From the NCBI RefSeq assembly GCF_002154225.1, contig NZ_MTSE01000006.1, positions 248,001 to 312,000 on the forward strand: a stretch of DNA of 64,000 nt, read 5' to 3'. Below the pieces are notes generated by a model. It was not told the DNA's origin. It was given only the letters and a program-made list of their open reading frames with translations, and did no database searches. Shown piece after piece: positions 26,131 to 34,408 of this stretch. Source of the stretch: Hymenobacter crusticola (GTDB lineage Bacteria > Bacteroidota > Bacteroidia > Cytophagales > Hymenobacteraceae). Positions within the stretch are counted from its first letter, which is position 1. Every line of letters starts with the position of its first letter. A program made the position numbers and the translations under genes.

Positions 26131-28950
26131 TTACCGCTGTCCTACAGTGGGTGCTTGCGCTTGCTTGCCAGAGAAGTCGAAGTACAAGGTCATTTCCTTG
26201 GCGTAGGAGGGGTCTTTGCTGTAGTCGTAGTACATGTTGGCGCGACCCATGGGACCCATGTTCTCGGGTTTCTGCGATTTGGTGCCGATGGGTGGGATGC
26301 CGTGCATGAAGGAGAGGTTGCCGCTGGGGAAGGGTGGGGCCGTGTTGTAGGGCTTGGCGCCGAAGCGGGGCGTGAACAGGCGCAAGTACACGTCTTCCTG
26401 GTCGCAGAGGATGGTGAGGGGCTGGCCGGTGGTCTGGAGCGTGAGCCAGTAGAAGTTGGAGTAGTAGCCCTTGAACTCGGGGTAGACGGGCGACTTGGTG
26501 CCGTCGGGCTCGCCGGTGCTGGTGTTGTTATAGTCTTTGCTCCACACACCTAGGTTGGTGCCTTTCAGGCGGTCCTTCCACACGCGGTAGGGGCCGTCGC
26601 CGCGCCACTGAATGCCTTTTACTTCTTTTTCGGGGTAGTTGAAACTTAGGCCGGCCAATTGGAAATCATAGTCTTTGGGGAAGTACTTGGCCGTCATCTT
26701 CACCCAGCCCGAGGGGTACACCGTCCATTGCAACGACTGGTAGCGGCTCGCCTTTCCAAACTTCGCGTCGATAACTACATTTTGTCCTTCCTGACGCTGG
26801 CTCAGGCCTTCAAAGGCCGTTTCGCCCTCAGCTAGCACGGGGCCGTGGCTCAGCGGAATGATACCCTTGGCGTTGCGCACCTGTCGCAGCAAACCGGTTT
26901 TGCGGCTGAAGGCAAGCGTGATACCATTGGCCGAGGCCGTGTAAAGCGAGTCGCTCTCTGACACCGTGGCCGCGCTGCCGCCCTGCTTGCTGACGAGGCG
27001 CTGGGCTACCTGGGCCGGGTGGGCAATGGGCCAACTCCAGGTGTAGATTTCGCGACCAGCGGGGTCGATGGCCGTGATGTAGAGGACGTCCTGCTGCTGC
27101 CAGTCGGCGGGCAGGCTTAGCTTGAGCGGACCAAACTCGGTGGGCGCGATGCTCGGGGCGGTGACGGTGCCGGTTTTGGTGACGGGCGCCGCTTTGCTGC
27201 CGGGGCTAGGTAGCTGGGCTAGCTTCCAGGTGAAGCGGCACTGGTTGAGGTTGAGGTAGTGGTAGCGGTTCTGGACCCGAAACGTGCCATCGAAGGCGGG
27301 CGTGATTTCGCGGCGCTCGAAGAACACGGGGCTCCATACTTCCTTGATGGTGTAGTAGCTCCCCTCCTTCTCGTGGTAGGGACCTAGGATGCCGTCGGGG
27401 GCATGGTCGCCGTCGACGTCGAGGATGCCGCCCTTGTCGGTGCGGACCACGGCGGCGTCAGCGAAGTCCCAGAGGAAGCCACCAGCTGAGAGCGGCTCAC
27501 GCCACATCTGCTCCCAGTAATCTTGCAGGCCGGCGCCGTGGCCGCCGTCGTAGAGGCCGTGCAGAAACTCCGTTGGGAATACGATGTTGTGCCCTTGCAG
27601 ATGGGTGCCGTTGCCGTAGTCGTAGTTGATGTAGTGCTGGGTATCGGTGCCGCGGAATACTTGCCAGGCGTGCACCACAGGACGCTTTTGCATGTCCATG
27701 CGGTCGAGCACGGGGTCGAGGTCGAAATTGTGGCCGCCCTCGTTGCCGTTGACCCACACCACAATGCTCGGGTGAGTTTGGTCGCGCTTCACCATTTCCT
27801 CGGTCAGCTTGGTGCCCACTTGGGTGTCGTAGGCGGCATGCCAGCCGGCCACTTCGTCGAGCACGAACAAGCCGAGGGAGTCGCACACTTCCAGGAAGTG
27901 CTCGTCGGGTGGGTAGTGCGACATGCGCACGGCGTTCATGTTCATGTCCTTCATCAGGTTCACGTCCTCAATGCTCAGCGCCTTGCTCATGGTGCGACCT
28001 GAGCTAGGCCAGAACGAGTGCCGGCACACGCCCTTGAACTTGATCTTGGTGCCGTTCACGTAGAAGCCTTCCCGCTCGCGCAGCTCCACCGTCCGGAAAC
28101 CAAACTTCTTGTTGACGGTATGCACCGCCTTGCCGCCCTGGCGCAGGGTCATCACCACGCGGTAGAGGTTCGGCGTTTCGGACGTCCAGAGGCGGGGGCT
28201 AGGTAGCTTGGTTTCGAGGTGTACGGTAGCGTTGCCGCCAGTCACGGCACCCTTGAACTCTTGTCCAGCCTTCTGACCATCAAGCGTATAAAGTTGTCCT
28301 ACTACTTCGTCGGCGCTGGTGCCGTCACCTAGGTATACATCGGATTTAAAGCTGCCGTCGGCTTTGGCGTCGAGGGTTATGCGTTCGATGTGCTGGGGCG
28401 GCAACGCCTCCAGGTACACCGGCCGGAAGATGCCGCCGAAAATCCAGAAGTCACCGCGCCGTTCGGCACCGTTCACCGATTCGTTGGCGGAGTGTTTGGC
28501 GACGGTGGCTTCGAGCAGGTTGGTTTTGCCGTACTTCAACAGCTTGCTGATATCGTACTTAAAGCGGTAGTACGACCCTTGGTGCATCGCCCCAGCCGAT
28601 TGGCCGTTGATCTTCACCTCCGTGTCGGTCATGGCGCCTTCGAAGACGATGTTGATCGTCTTGCCTTGCCAGTTGGCGGGCACCTTGAACGAGTACTTGT
28701 ACAGGCCTTTTTCCTTGCCGCGCGCCGTGTCTTTGTCGTGGCCGTAGTTGTACTTGCCGAAGCCTTGCAGTTCCCAGTTGGAGGGCACTCCAATGGTGGT
28801 CCACTTGCCGGAGTTGCGCCCGGCCGTGCAGAAGAACTTCCACTTCACCGTGTGGTCTTTGTCGGTGCCGGAGAGGTACTGGGTTTCGGTAGTCTGAGCG
28901 CGGAGGCTCAGGGGGATAAGTAGCAGGAGGATGAGTAGGTATTTGGGCAT
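26131..28950 (-). CDS. GH2 family glycoside hydrolase, exported
   Basis: The 939-aa product has a signal peptide (MPKYLLILLLLIPLSLRAQ). The order is GH2 N-terminal sugar-binding domain, Ig-like domain and TIM barrel. The acid/base is Glu404 in VNGNEGGHN and the likely nucleophile Glu461 in FPTEFLHG. A large C-terminal beta region resembling the beta-galactosidase small-chain domain follows. GH2 covers beta-galactosidase, beta-glucuronidase, alpha-L-arabinopyranosidase and others, several of which are needed for RG-II. The exact specificity cannot be read from the sequence. The DUF559 element begins 10 bp upstream of the start codon and may affect its promoter. Confidence 0.9.
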   Translation of the reverse strand: MPKYLLILLLLIPLSLRAQTTETQYLSGTDKDHTVKWKFFCTAGRNSGKWTTIGVPSNWELQGFGKYNYGHDKDTARGKEKGLYKYSFKVPANWQGKTINIVFEGAMTDTEVKINGQSAGAMHQGSYYRFKYDISKLLKYGKTNLLEATVAKHSANESVNGAERRGDFWIFGGIFRPVYLEALPPQHIERITLDAKADGSFKSDVYLGDGTSADEVVGQLYTLDGQKAGQEFKGAVTGGNATVHLETKLPSPRLWTSETPNLYRVVMTLRQGGKAVHTVNKKFGFRTVELREREGFYVNGTKIKFKGVCRHSFWPSSGRTMSKALSIEDVNLMKDMNMNAVRMSHYPPDEHFLEVCDSLGLFVLDEVAGWHAAYDTQVGTKLTEEMVKRDQTHPSIVVWVNGNEGGHNFDLDPVLDRMDMQKRPVVHAWQVFRGTDTQHYINYDYGNGTHLQGHNIVFPTEFLHGLYDGGHGAGLQDYWEQMWREPLSAGGFLWDFADAAVVRTDKGGILDVDGDHAPDGILGPYHEKEGSYYTIKEVWSPVFFERREITPAFDGTFRVQNRYHYLNLNQCRFTWKLAQLPSPGSKAAPVTKTGTVTAPSIAPTEFGPLKLSLPADWQQQDVLYITAIDPAGREIYTWSWPIAHPAQVAQRLVSKQGGSAATVSESDSLYTASANGITLAFSRKTGLLRQVRNAKGIIPLSHGPVLAEGETAFEGLSQRQEGQNVVIDAKFGKASRYQSLQWTVYPSGWVKMTAKYFPKDYDFQLAGLSFNYPEKEVKGIQWRGDGPYRVWKDRLKGTNLGVWSKDYNNTSTGEPDGTKSPVYPEFKGYYSNFYWLTLQTTGQPLTILCDQEDVYLRLFTPRFGAKPYNTAPPFPSGNLSFMHGIPPIGTKSQKPENMGPMGRANMYYDYSKDPSYAKEMTLYFDFSGKQAQAPTVGQR

Positions 28951-28960
28951 GTTGTTCTGG

Positions 28961-29008
28961 TGGGCGCCTCACCCCCCGGCCCCCTCTCCGAAATGGAGAG
29001 GGGGAGCC
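28961..29008. repeat. Left terminal inverted repeat of the DUF559 element
   Basis: 48-bp arm starting TGGGCGCCTCACCCCCCGGC, with its own internal hairpin (CCCTCTCC-GAAAT-GGAGAGGG) and inner boundary GGGGGAGCC. It is followed by TGACGAC, which recurs inside the left arm of the 3261 copy. Confidence 0.88.
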
Positions 29009-29041
29009 TGACGACGGTGATGGTAAGTGGGACTATTTATT

Positions 29042-29440
29042 TTATAGATTGGTTTTGATGGCGGCGAGAACTGCGTCCATTTGGTTAAGGGCTTGCTCGT
29101 TGGAGAAGCGTAGGATACAATAGCCTAGCTCTTCTAGTAGAGCAGAACGTCCACGGTCGTAATCGGCTTGATCGGGTTCTGCGTGTCCGGCGCCGTCTAG
29201 TTCTACTATTAGCTTATGTGAAAGACACACAAAGTCTACGATGTAGCGGTCGATGCTATGTTGCCGACGGAACTTCACTCCAAGCTGACCTCCTCGTAGC
29301 TGTTGCCAAAGCTTGTCTTCAGCGGCCGTTGGCTCATGGCGCATTCTTCTGGCCCGTCCCTTCAGATCTAGCTTGCTGTACTGATTTTTATTAGCAGTGA
29401 AAATCTTGTCTTGAGGTAGATAAGGTTCAGTGGGTTCCAT
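29042..29440 (-). CDS. DUF559 (Vsr-like PD-(D/E)xK) endonuclease
   Basis: The start is placed at ATG 29440 (MEPTEPYLPQDKIF), giving 132 aa. The frame stays open upstream through the whole right arm of the element. The DUF559 hallmarks are present: RMRHEPTAAEDKLWQQLR, LGVKFRRQHSIDRYIVDFVC and KLIVELDGAGH. The acidic residues of VDF and ELDG fit a Vsr/PD-(D/E)xK nuclease core, followed by GYCILRFSNEQ. The family is annotated as endonuclease-like but the role is mostly unstudied. It is the only gene between matched terminal inverted repeats, so a role in movement or maintenance of that repeat family is a reasonable hypothesis. Confidence 0.85.
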   Translation of the reverse strand: MEPTEPYLPQDKIFTANKNQYSKLDLKGRARRMRHEPTAAEDKLWQQLRGGQLGVKFRRQHSIDRYIVDFVCLSHKLIVELDGAGHAEPDQADYDRGRSALLEELGYCILRFSNEQALNQMDAVLAAIKTNL

Positions 29441-29482
29441 CCAATCCAAAACGAACAAGTTAAAAACACGTCGCGCCGCCGT

Positions 29483-29530
29483 GGCTCCCCCTCTCCTTTT
29501 CGGAGAGGGGGCCGGGGGGTGAGGCGCCCA
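29483..29530. repeat. Right terminal inverted repeat of the DUF559 element
   Basis: 48-bp arm ending GGGGGGTGAGGCGCCCA, the complement of the left arm except for one base in the hairpin loop. It is preceded by GCCGCCGTGG, which recurs at the same place in the 3261 copy. Confidence 0.88.
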
Positions 29531-29538
29531 CACTAGGG

Positions 29539-31515
29539 CTACTTCGCTCCCACATCTTTAGAAGCTTTCGGAGCTAGGTCAGTGGTCGAAGTTTTCAACG
29601 ACTTCAAGTAGAACGTCGCGAGTGGCTCCGAGTCGCCGGTGTGCGGCAGGTCGGTGTCGCGGTCGGCGGGGGTGTCGGGGGTGGGGTAATGGCGGGCTTC
29701 GCCGGTGCGGAACAGGATGCGCTCAAAGGAAGGCACCGGCGCGTAGAAGATGAACGTGCTGGTTTTGCCGCCATTCACCGCTACCGTGCAGGTGCGGTTG
29801 GGGGCATCGAGCGTTACGCGTAGGTCGTATTGCTGACCGGCTTGGTACTTAGTCACACCCTTGAAGCGGGCGCCGGCTTTATAGATCAACGTACCGGTCG
29901 AGTCGAAGGAGAGTTGCACCGCAGGCAGGCCTTTTCCATCTTGAAACTCGATTTGGAGCAGGCCTTTGTCGTTTTGCGCGGGAATGATGGAGAACTCCGC
30001 CACCATATTTTTGGCCTCCGGAATGATCCGCTCGGCGGTGCCGTAATCAAACTTATCGGAGTCTTTGAGGACCAAACCCTTCGAGCCGTCGGGCAGCTTG
30101 TCGATGCCGACGGGCGCTTGCACGAGGCTGTAGGTGTTCCAGTTAGCTAGCTCCTGGCCGGCGGGCATTTGGGCAAACACCTCATTCGCTGGCGCGTCCG
30201 TTTTCACGCGCATGGGCACGGGCACCGAGGAAATCCAGATGTCCTCCTTGTTCATGCTGTAGGTCACCCACATGTTTTTGTCGGGTGGCGTGCCGTCGCC
30301 TTCCTGGATGCCGCGCACGTATTGCGGGCCATACGACTTGTAGTTGCCGCCGTAGCGCATGGGCGAAATCTCGCCGTGTACCAGCCACAAGTCGGTATAA
30401 TCGAGGCCATTCGCGCTGGGCGAAACGGCCAGCGGCCACCGGAATTCGGACGGGTTGTACACCGTGGCGTAGTGGCCATCGGACGTGCGCTGCCCCCAAA
30501 TTTTGGCGTTGCTATTCACGAAGTGCGGCGCCCGAATAACCGGATTCGGCCAGCTCTTGCCCCCGTCGGGGCTGATGGTTGTCAGGGCGTGCTTCCAGAG
30601 GCCCACCACCCGGTTATCGGGCAAGTGATAGTAGCTGAAGGCTTTGTAGTCTTTGTGGATGGGGATAAGCGGGTCGTCCTTGTCTTGCTCCTCCACCATC
30701 TGCTGCATCATCAGCGGGTTCGCCAAGATTTCCTCGCAGGCCGCGACGAAGCCTTTGTCCTTGCTCTTCTTGTAGAAAGGATACGTCGACTTCGATTGGT
30801 CCCAAGTCTTGTTGTAGCGCAGAAAGTAGATGGGGCCGTATTTGCCGCCCGGCAGCACTTCGCGCACCACCCGCCCTATGCCTTGGCCGTCGTTGGGGTC
30901 ATCTTTGGCATCGAGGGCAATGCCGTAGTAGCCTAGAGTAAGCAGGCGGTTTTTCTTCGACACGTAGAAGCCGACACGCTGGTGCATCACCGCGTCGAGG
31001 TTCTTAGCCACTTTGCCCGGCTGGTCGGGCTTCGTGACGCCGTCCGGGATTTTGTAGGGCGGGAAGATCACCGTGGGGTTGCTCCAGGTGCGGCCGTCCT
31101 TGGAGGTTAGGAGCAGGGTGCGCCCCGGCGGCACGTGCTCCCCAACGGGGTTGCTCAGGTATTGCAGGTAGAACTGATTTTTCCAATACGCCAGCATCGG
31201 GGCGTGATTATACGTCCAGCCCTCGCCGTTGGCGGCAGTCGGATGCTCGCGGTCGGCCCGTAGTACCTGCTGATTGTGAACGCCAATGACCGGGCGCAGC
31301 TGCCCGTGGTGGTAATCCACGTTGCTGAGCGTGGTGCCGGTGTAGCGGATGGTTTCTTGGGCGTGCGCCGAACCTAGGCCGAGCAGACCTAGCAGCGCGG
31401 TAGTGATGAGCAGACGATTCGCCTCACCCCCCAGCCCCCTCTCCAAAGGGTGGCGCGCATCAAGCGCTTGCGGGGGAGCCAGACGGCAGAGTTTTCTAGC
31501 TATTCCCTTATTCAT
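29539..31515 (-). CDS. Secreted BNR-type propeller protein with C-terminal jelly-roll; unknown hydrolase
   Basis: The 658-aa product starts at ATG 31515, overlapping the GH43-like stop (ATGA). Its signal peptide is split: MNKGIARKLC, then 23 codons from a repeat insertion, then RLLITTALLGLLGLGSAHAQ. Residues ~55-450 look like a sialidase-like propeller with Asp-box-like segments (TSKDGRTWSNP, SPDGGKSWPNP) and conserved NHAPMLAYWKNQFYLQY. Residues ~460-620 look like a LamG/concanavalin domain (VRVTLDAPN-like strands, NGGKTSTFIFY). It is downstream of and coupled to the GH43-like and GH140-like genes. In RG-II pathways a propeller domain removes Dha (GH143), so this is a candidate for such an activity, but the family is not recognised with certainty. 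Confidence 0.72.
   Translation of the reverse strand: MNKGIARKLCRLAPPQALDARHPLERGLGGEANRLLITTALLGLLGLGSAHAQETIRYTGTTLSNVDYHHGQLRPVIGVHNQQVLRADREHPTAANGEGWTYNHAPMLAYWKNQFYLQYLSNPVGEHVPPGRTLLLTSKDGRTWSNPTVIFPPYKIPDGVTKPDQPGKVAKNLDAVMHQRVGFYVSKKNRLLTLGYYGIALDAKDDPNDGQGIGRVVREVLPGGKYGPIYFLRYNKTWDQSKSTYPFYKKSKDKGFVAACEEILANPLMMQQMVEEQDKDDPLIPIHKDYKAFSYYHLPDNRVVGLWKHALTTISPDGGKSWPNPVIRAPHFVNSNAKIWGQRTSDGHYATVYNPSEFRWPLAVSPSANGLDYTDLWLVHGEISPMRYGGNYKSYGPQYVRGIQEGDGTPPDKNMWVTYSMNKEDIWISSVPVPMRVKTDAPANEVFAQMPAGQELANWNTYSLVQAPVGIDKLPDGSKGLVLKDSDKFDYGTAERIIPEAKNMVAEFSIIPAQNDKGLLQIEFQDGKGLPAVQLSFDSTGTLIYKAGARFKGVTKYQAGQQYDLRVTLDAPNRTCTVAVNGGKTSTFIFYAPVPSFERILFRTGEARHYPTPDTPADRDTDLPHTGDSEPLATFYLKSLKTSTTDLAPKASKDVGAK
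31411..31485. repeat. 69-bp in-frame repeat insertion with 6-bp flanking duplication
   Basis: A partial C-rich arm (GCCTCACCCCCCAGCCCCCT at 31421, ending GGGGGAGC) is flanked by direct repeats CAGACG at 31411-31416 and 31480-31485. The two repeats are exactly 69 bp apart, i.e. 23 codons. Deleting one repeat plus the insert restores a normal signal peptide in the host gene. The centre (GGCGCGCATCAAGCGCTTG) differs from the other copies. Confidence 0.78.
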
Positions 31516-32486
31516 GGTTTTACGCTGCTTGAGGTGGCGCCGACGGCCGGAGCCGCGGGTGATGCTTGCTGTAGTTTCTTGAGGGTTTTGCGCGGGGCCA
31601 TGAAGATGGTGCCGTGCTTGTGCCCCACCGGCACGCTCACTTGCGCGGAGGCATCGGTGAACGTCTTAAAATCAGAGGTTTTCATGGCGCCGTACTTCTT
31701 CTCGCGATAGGCGTCGTAGTAGATTAGCCACTCGCCGTGCGGCAGTTTGGCCACGCTTGGGCCTTCGGTGAAGTTGGCCGTGAAGGGCTTCGACACGTTC
31801 GGAAACGGACCTAGGGCCGTGGGGCCGAAAGCGACCTTAATGTCGCGCTCGGGCCGGGTGTTGTCCTTCACGACCAGCACGTAGTCGCCGGGGCCGCGCT
31901 GGAGCACCTCCGAATCGATGGCGCTGAACCCAGGGTCTAGGTAGAGCTTGGCGGGCGTGAAGGTTTGGAAATTCTTCGTGGTGGTGTAGTAGAGGCGGTG
32001 GTTGTTGTCCTCGTCCTCCTGCCCTTTCGGGAAGCGGAAGGGAATGGTCGAGGCCCACACGATGAGGTATTGCTGGGTAGGCTTGTCGTAGAAAATCTCG
32101 GGCGCCCACACGTTTACGGTGGTCGGCTCGTGGCTCATCACATCAACAAAGCGCTGTGACGACCAGTGAATCAGGTCTTTGGAGCTAGCATAGCCGAAGC
32201 CTTTGTCGCCCTTCCAGCCGCAGGTCCAGACGAGGTGGTAGGTGCCATCGGGGCCTTGCGTGATGGACGGGTCGCGCATGAGCTTGCTCGGACCGGCCTG
32301 CGGGGTGAGGAAGGTTTTACCTAGGTCCTGCCACTTGTAGCCGTCGTAGCTGTAGAGCAGGCGCAAACCTTCGTTGGCCGGCTCGTGGAAGGACGTGAAT
32401 AGGTACACGTCTTTGGAGCAGGACGCCAGTAGCCCTGCGCACAGCAGCGAGGTTAGGCAGCGTACAGCTTTATACTTGATTGTCAT
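31512..32486 (-). CDS. GH43-like five-bladed propeller lipoprotein
   Basis: The 324-aa product has a lipobox (CAGLLASC, Cys23). GH43-type features are KLMRDPSITQGPDGTYHLVW (Asp72), VWAPEIFYD (Glu130) and FSAIDSEVLQ (Asp191, Glu193), which fit the scattered acidic catalytic positions of the five-bladed propeller. GH43 members are mostly arabinosidases, galactosidases or xylosidases. This shorter subgroup is common in pectin loci, but the substrate is not deducible. It lies between the GH140-like and BNR genes and is coupled by ATGA overlap to the latter, so the three probably form one transcript. Confidence 0.78.
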   Translation of the reverse strand: MTIKYKAVRCLTSLLCAGLLASCSKDVYLFTSFHEPANEGLRLLYSYDGYKWQDLGKTFLTPQAGPSKLMRDPSITQGPDGTYHLVWTCGWKGDKGFGYASSKDLIHWSSQRFVDVMSHEPTTVNVWAPEIFYDKPTQQYLIVWASTIPFRFPKGQEDEDNNHRLYYTTTKNFQTFTPAKLYLDPGFSAIDSEVLQRGPGDYVLVVKDNTRPERDIKVAFGPTALGPFPNVSKPFTANFTEGPSVAKLPHGEWLIYYDAYREKKYGAMKTSDFKTFTDASAQVSVPVGHKHGTIFMAPRKTLKKLQQASPAAPAVGATSSSVKP

Positions 32487-32512
32487 TAGGTTAAATCAAA
32501 ACACTAGAACGT

Positions 32513-32746
32513 GTCATGCTGAGCTTGTCGAACCGAAGGAAGGCGTAAGCCAAGCATCTTTACTAATTACTAGAACGTCATTCCGACGATAGGAGAAATC
32601 TCGCGTGCGGTCGTTGCAATGGCAACCTGACGATTGGAGTTACTACTGCACGCGAGATGTCTCCCGTTGGTCGATATGACAGGCTGGCGGAGCGGGAGAG
32701 ATGCTTGGCTTACGCCTTCCTTCGGTTCGACAAGCTCAGCATGACG
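32513..32746. repeat. Nested inverted repeats: GTCATGCTGAGC outer, GAGAAATCTCGC inner
   Basis: Outer arms run from GTCATGCTGAGCTTGTCGAA (32513) to ACAAGCTCAGCATGAC (32745). The inner arms (CGTCATTCCGACGATAGGAG near 32576 and its degenerate complement ending TCGATATGAC near 32680) are more diverged than the outer ones. It has the same arrangement as the 8677-8918 copy. No gene lies in this 295-bp gap. Confidence 0.85.
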
Positions 32747-32781
32747 TTCTTTTTAGATTATTCAACATCTGCACAATCATT

Positions 32782-34176
32782 CTACACCGAATCCAGAATT
32801 AGCACCCAGTCGTTGCCATCCTTCTTCTCGGCCGGCGGGTTGAACTCTTGCGTGCCTTTATTGGGGAATGTACCGATGGCCGTGGTCTTGCCATCACGGG
32901 GGCTGAACCAAGAGGCTTTCACCTTCGCGCCGGCGATTTTGCCTAGGTTCACCTTCATGTTCCGGCCGTTGTAAGTGTAGATGAAGGCGTAGTTCTTGCC
33001 ACGGGTGGCCACTAGCCGGTCGTACTTCTGGCCTGCTTCGCCGGCAATCAACGACTGGTCAGGCACCCGGTCGAAATAAGGCCGTGAAAGCATCAGTGTT
33101 TTCAGGTGCACCATCTGCGCGGAGCCCGGCGCGTTGATGGCCGACGACCACAGCTCTTTCGAGCCGTAGGCGCTGCCTTTGTCGAAGCTGCTGTGCATCT
33201 GCATCACCGAGTTCTGGCCGTAGGTGTAACCGAAAGCACCGGCAAACACCGACCAGTAGCCGTAGCGGCGCACGTCGGCATCGGTCCAGCGGGGCTGCGT
33301 GATGTCGTGGAGGCCCTGCGGGATGCCTTCGTAGGAAGGCTCGCCGTCGAGGCTAGGTTTGGTAGGCGTCATTTTGTAATCAGCCTGCTGGTAGCGCCAG
33401 TTATCGGGGCCGTAGTGGTTCTTTTCTTTCCGCGACGTATCCTGCTCGTAGCGCTGGTGGCCCGATTGGTACATATTGAAATCCAACCACTTGGCCTGAT
33501 GAAACCAATCAGACGACTGCGTGCGGCCGCGCGGGTGGTACGTTACCAGGTGGTTGGGGTCATTAGCTTTCAGCGTGGCGCCGATGGTATTCCAAACTTG
33601 TAGGGAGTCGGAGCCAGCAATGTCGCCGCCGTTGAGCCAGATAATGTTTGGGCGGTTGCGGTAGCGCTCGGCCAAGAAGGTGGCGTAGGTTTTGGCTTGT
33701 TTCTGGGTCACTTTGCCGTTTTTCACGTTGGTGCCCCACACCGGCACCATGCCCATGTAGAGGCCTTTCTTCGCGGCTAGGTCGACGATGTAATCGACAT
33801 GGTCCCAAAAGTCGTATTGTGCGGGGTCGGTAGCGGTGTTGCCTTGGGTGGTCAGGGGCCGGGCCACGTCGGCGCGCACCAGGGCCGAGTCGCCGTACAC
33901 GTTCACGGCCGGCACTTGGTGCAGCACCATCACCTGAATCACGTTGAAGCCCTTTTTGCGGCGGTCTTCGAGGTAGGTTTCGGCTTCTTCGCGCTTGAGC
34001 TTGTTGAATAGCAGCCAACCGGTGTCGCCCAGCCAGAAGAACGGCTTGCCGTTCTCCGTCGTCAGGTACCGACCGTTGGCCGACACCTTCAGCTTGCCGG
34101 TGGGCTCCACCGGCGTCCAGGCCGCCAGCAGGGAAATCAGGAGAAACAGAAAAGGGGTACGCGCTTTTATAGACAT
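32782..34176 (-). CDS. GH140-like apiosidase (DUF4038), exported
   Basis: The 464-aa product has a signal peptide (residues ~1-22). A DUF4038 TIM barrel starts at VSANGRYLTTENGKPFFWLG (residue 31). Asp185 in IIWLNGGDI and Glu279 in PSLDGEPSYEG lie at nearly the same positions as the catalytic Asp187 and Glu284 of the characterised RG-II apiosidase BT1012. The C-terminal ~90 residues form the small beta domain usual in this family (YAFIYTYNGRNMKVNLG). GH140 hydrolyses the beta-D-apiose link between RG-II side chains and the galacturonan backbone, so this is the strongest single marker for RG-II use in the window. Assignment is by motif spacing and length. Confidence 0.82.
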   Translation of the reverse strand: MSIKARTPFLFLLISLLAAWTPVEPTGKLKVSANGRYLTTENGKPFFWLGDTGWLLFNKLKREEAETYLEDRRKKGFNVIQVMVLHQVPAVNVYGDSALVRADVARPLTTQGNTATDPAQYDFWDHVDYIVDLAAKKGLYMGMVPVWGTNVKNGKVTQKQAKTYATFLAERYRNRPNIIWLNGGDIAGSDSLQVWNTIGATLKANDPNHLVTYHPRGRTQSSDWFHQAKWLDFNMYQSGHQRYEQDTSRKEKNHYGPDNWRYQQADYKMTPTKPSLDGEPSYEGIPQGLHDITQPRWTDADVRRYGYWSVFAGAFGYTYGQNSVMQMHSSFDKGSAYGSKELWSSAINAPGSAQMVHLKTLMLSRPYFDRVPDQSLIAGEAGQKYDRLVATRGKNYAFIYTYNGRNMKVNLGKIAGAKVKASWFSPRDGKTTAIGTFPNKGTQEFNPPAEKKDGNDWVLILDSV

Positions 34177-34206
34177 CTGATTACTGAGAGAGACTACTTA
34201 TTCCGT

Positions 34207-34397
34207 GTCGTGCTGAGCTGGTTGAAGCTCTCGCATCGTTGCCCGGTGTAGAGACGCAACACTTTGCGTCTCGTCGTTGCTGAGGTTGTTTACCTAGGTC
34301 GTTCTAGGCAGATCGTTCAACGAGGAGACGCAAAGTGTTGCGTCTCTACAATTGTTCAACGAAGTGGTAAAGATGCTTTGGCAAGCTCAGCATGACG
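34207..34397. repeat. Nested hairpin repeat (outer family degenerate, inner GAGACGCAA)
   Basis: Outer arms run from GTCGTGCTGAGCTGGTTGAA (34207) to GCAAGCTCAGCATGAC (34396), with several mismatches between them. The inner pair GTAGAGACGCAACACTTTGC (about 34247) and its complement (to about 34350) is nearly perfect. The loop has TTACCTAGGTCG. No gene is visible. Confidence 0.85.
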
Positions 34398-34408
34398 TTC
34401 TTTTTGGA

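Larger units (their letters stand above)
28961..29530. mobile_element. Inverted-repeat-bounded element carrying a DUF559 nuclease gene
   Basis: The terminal arms 28961-29008 and 29483-29530 match in inverted orientation over 48 bp with a single mismatch. Both begin TGGGCGCCTCACCCCCCGGC. The only gene between them is the DUF559 nuclease. Shorter copies with the same arms and the same inner ends occur elsewhere in the window (3261-3399, 16912-17074, 59708-59890), with a partial copy at 31411-31485. I see no clear target duplication at this copy. Interpretation as a small mobile unit is inference from architecture and copy number. Confidence 0.6.

Noticed and set aside
29441..29533. N-terminal extension of the DUF559 protein through the right terminal repeat
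   Set aside because: The extra codons are simply the translated arm; ATG 29440 gives the normal family length and N-terminus.
30169..30936. Antisense open frame over the BNR protein gene (255 codons)
   Set aside because: Shadow of a real gene with the same composition artefact; no recognisable domain or start context.
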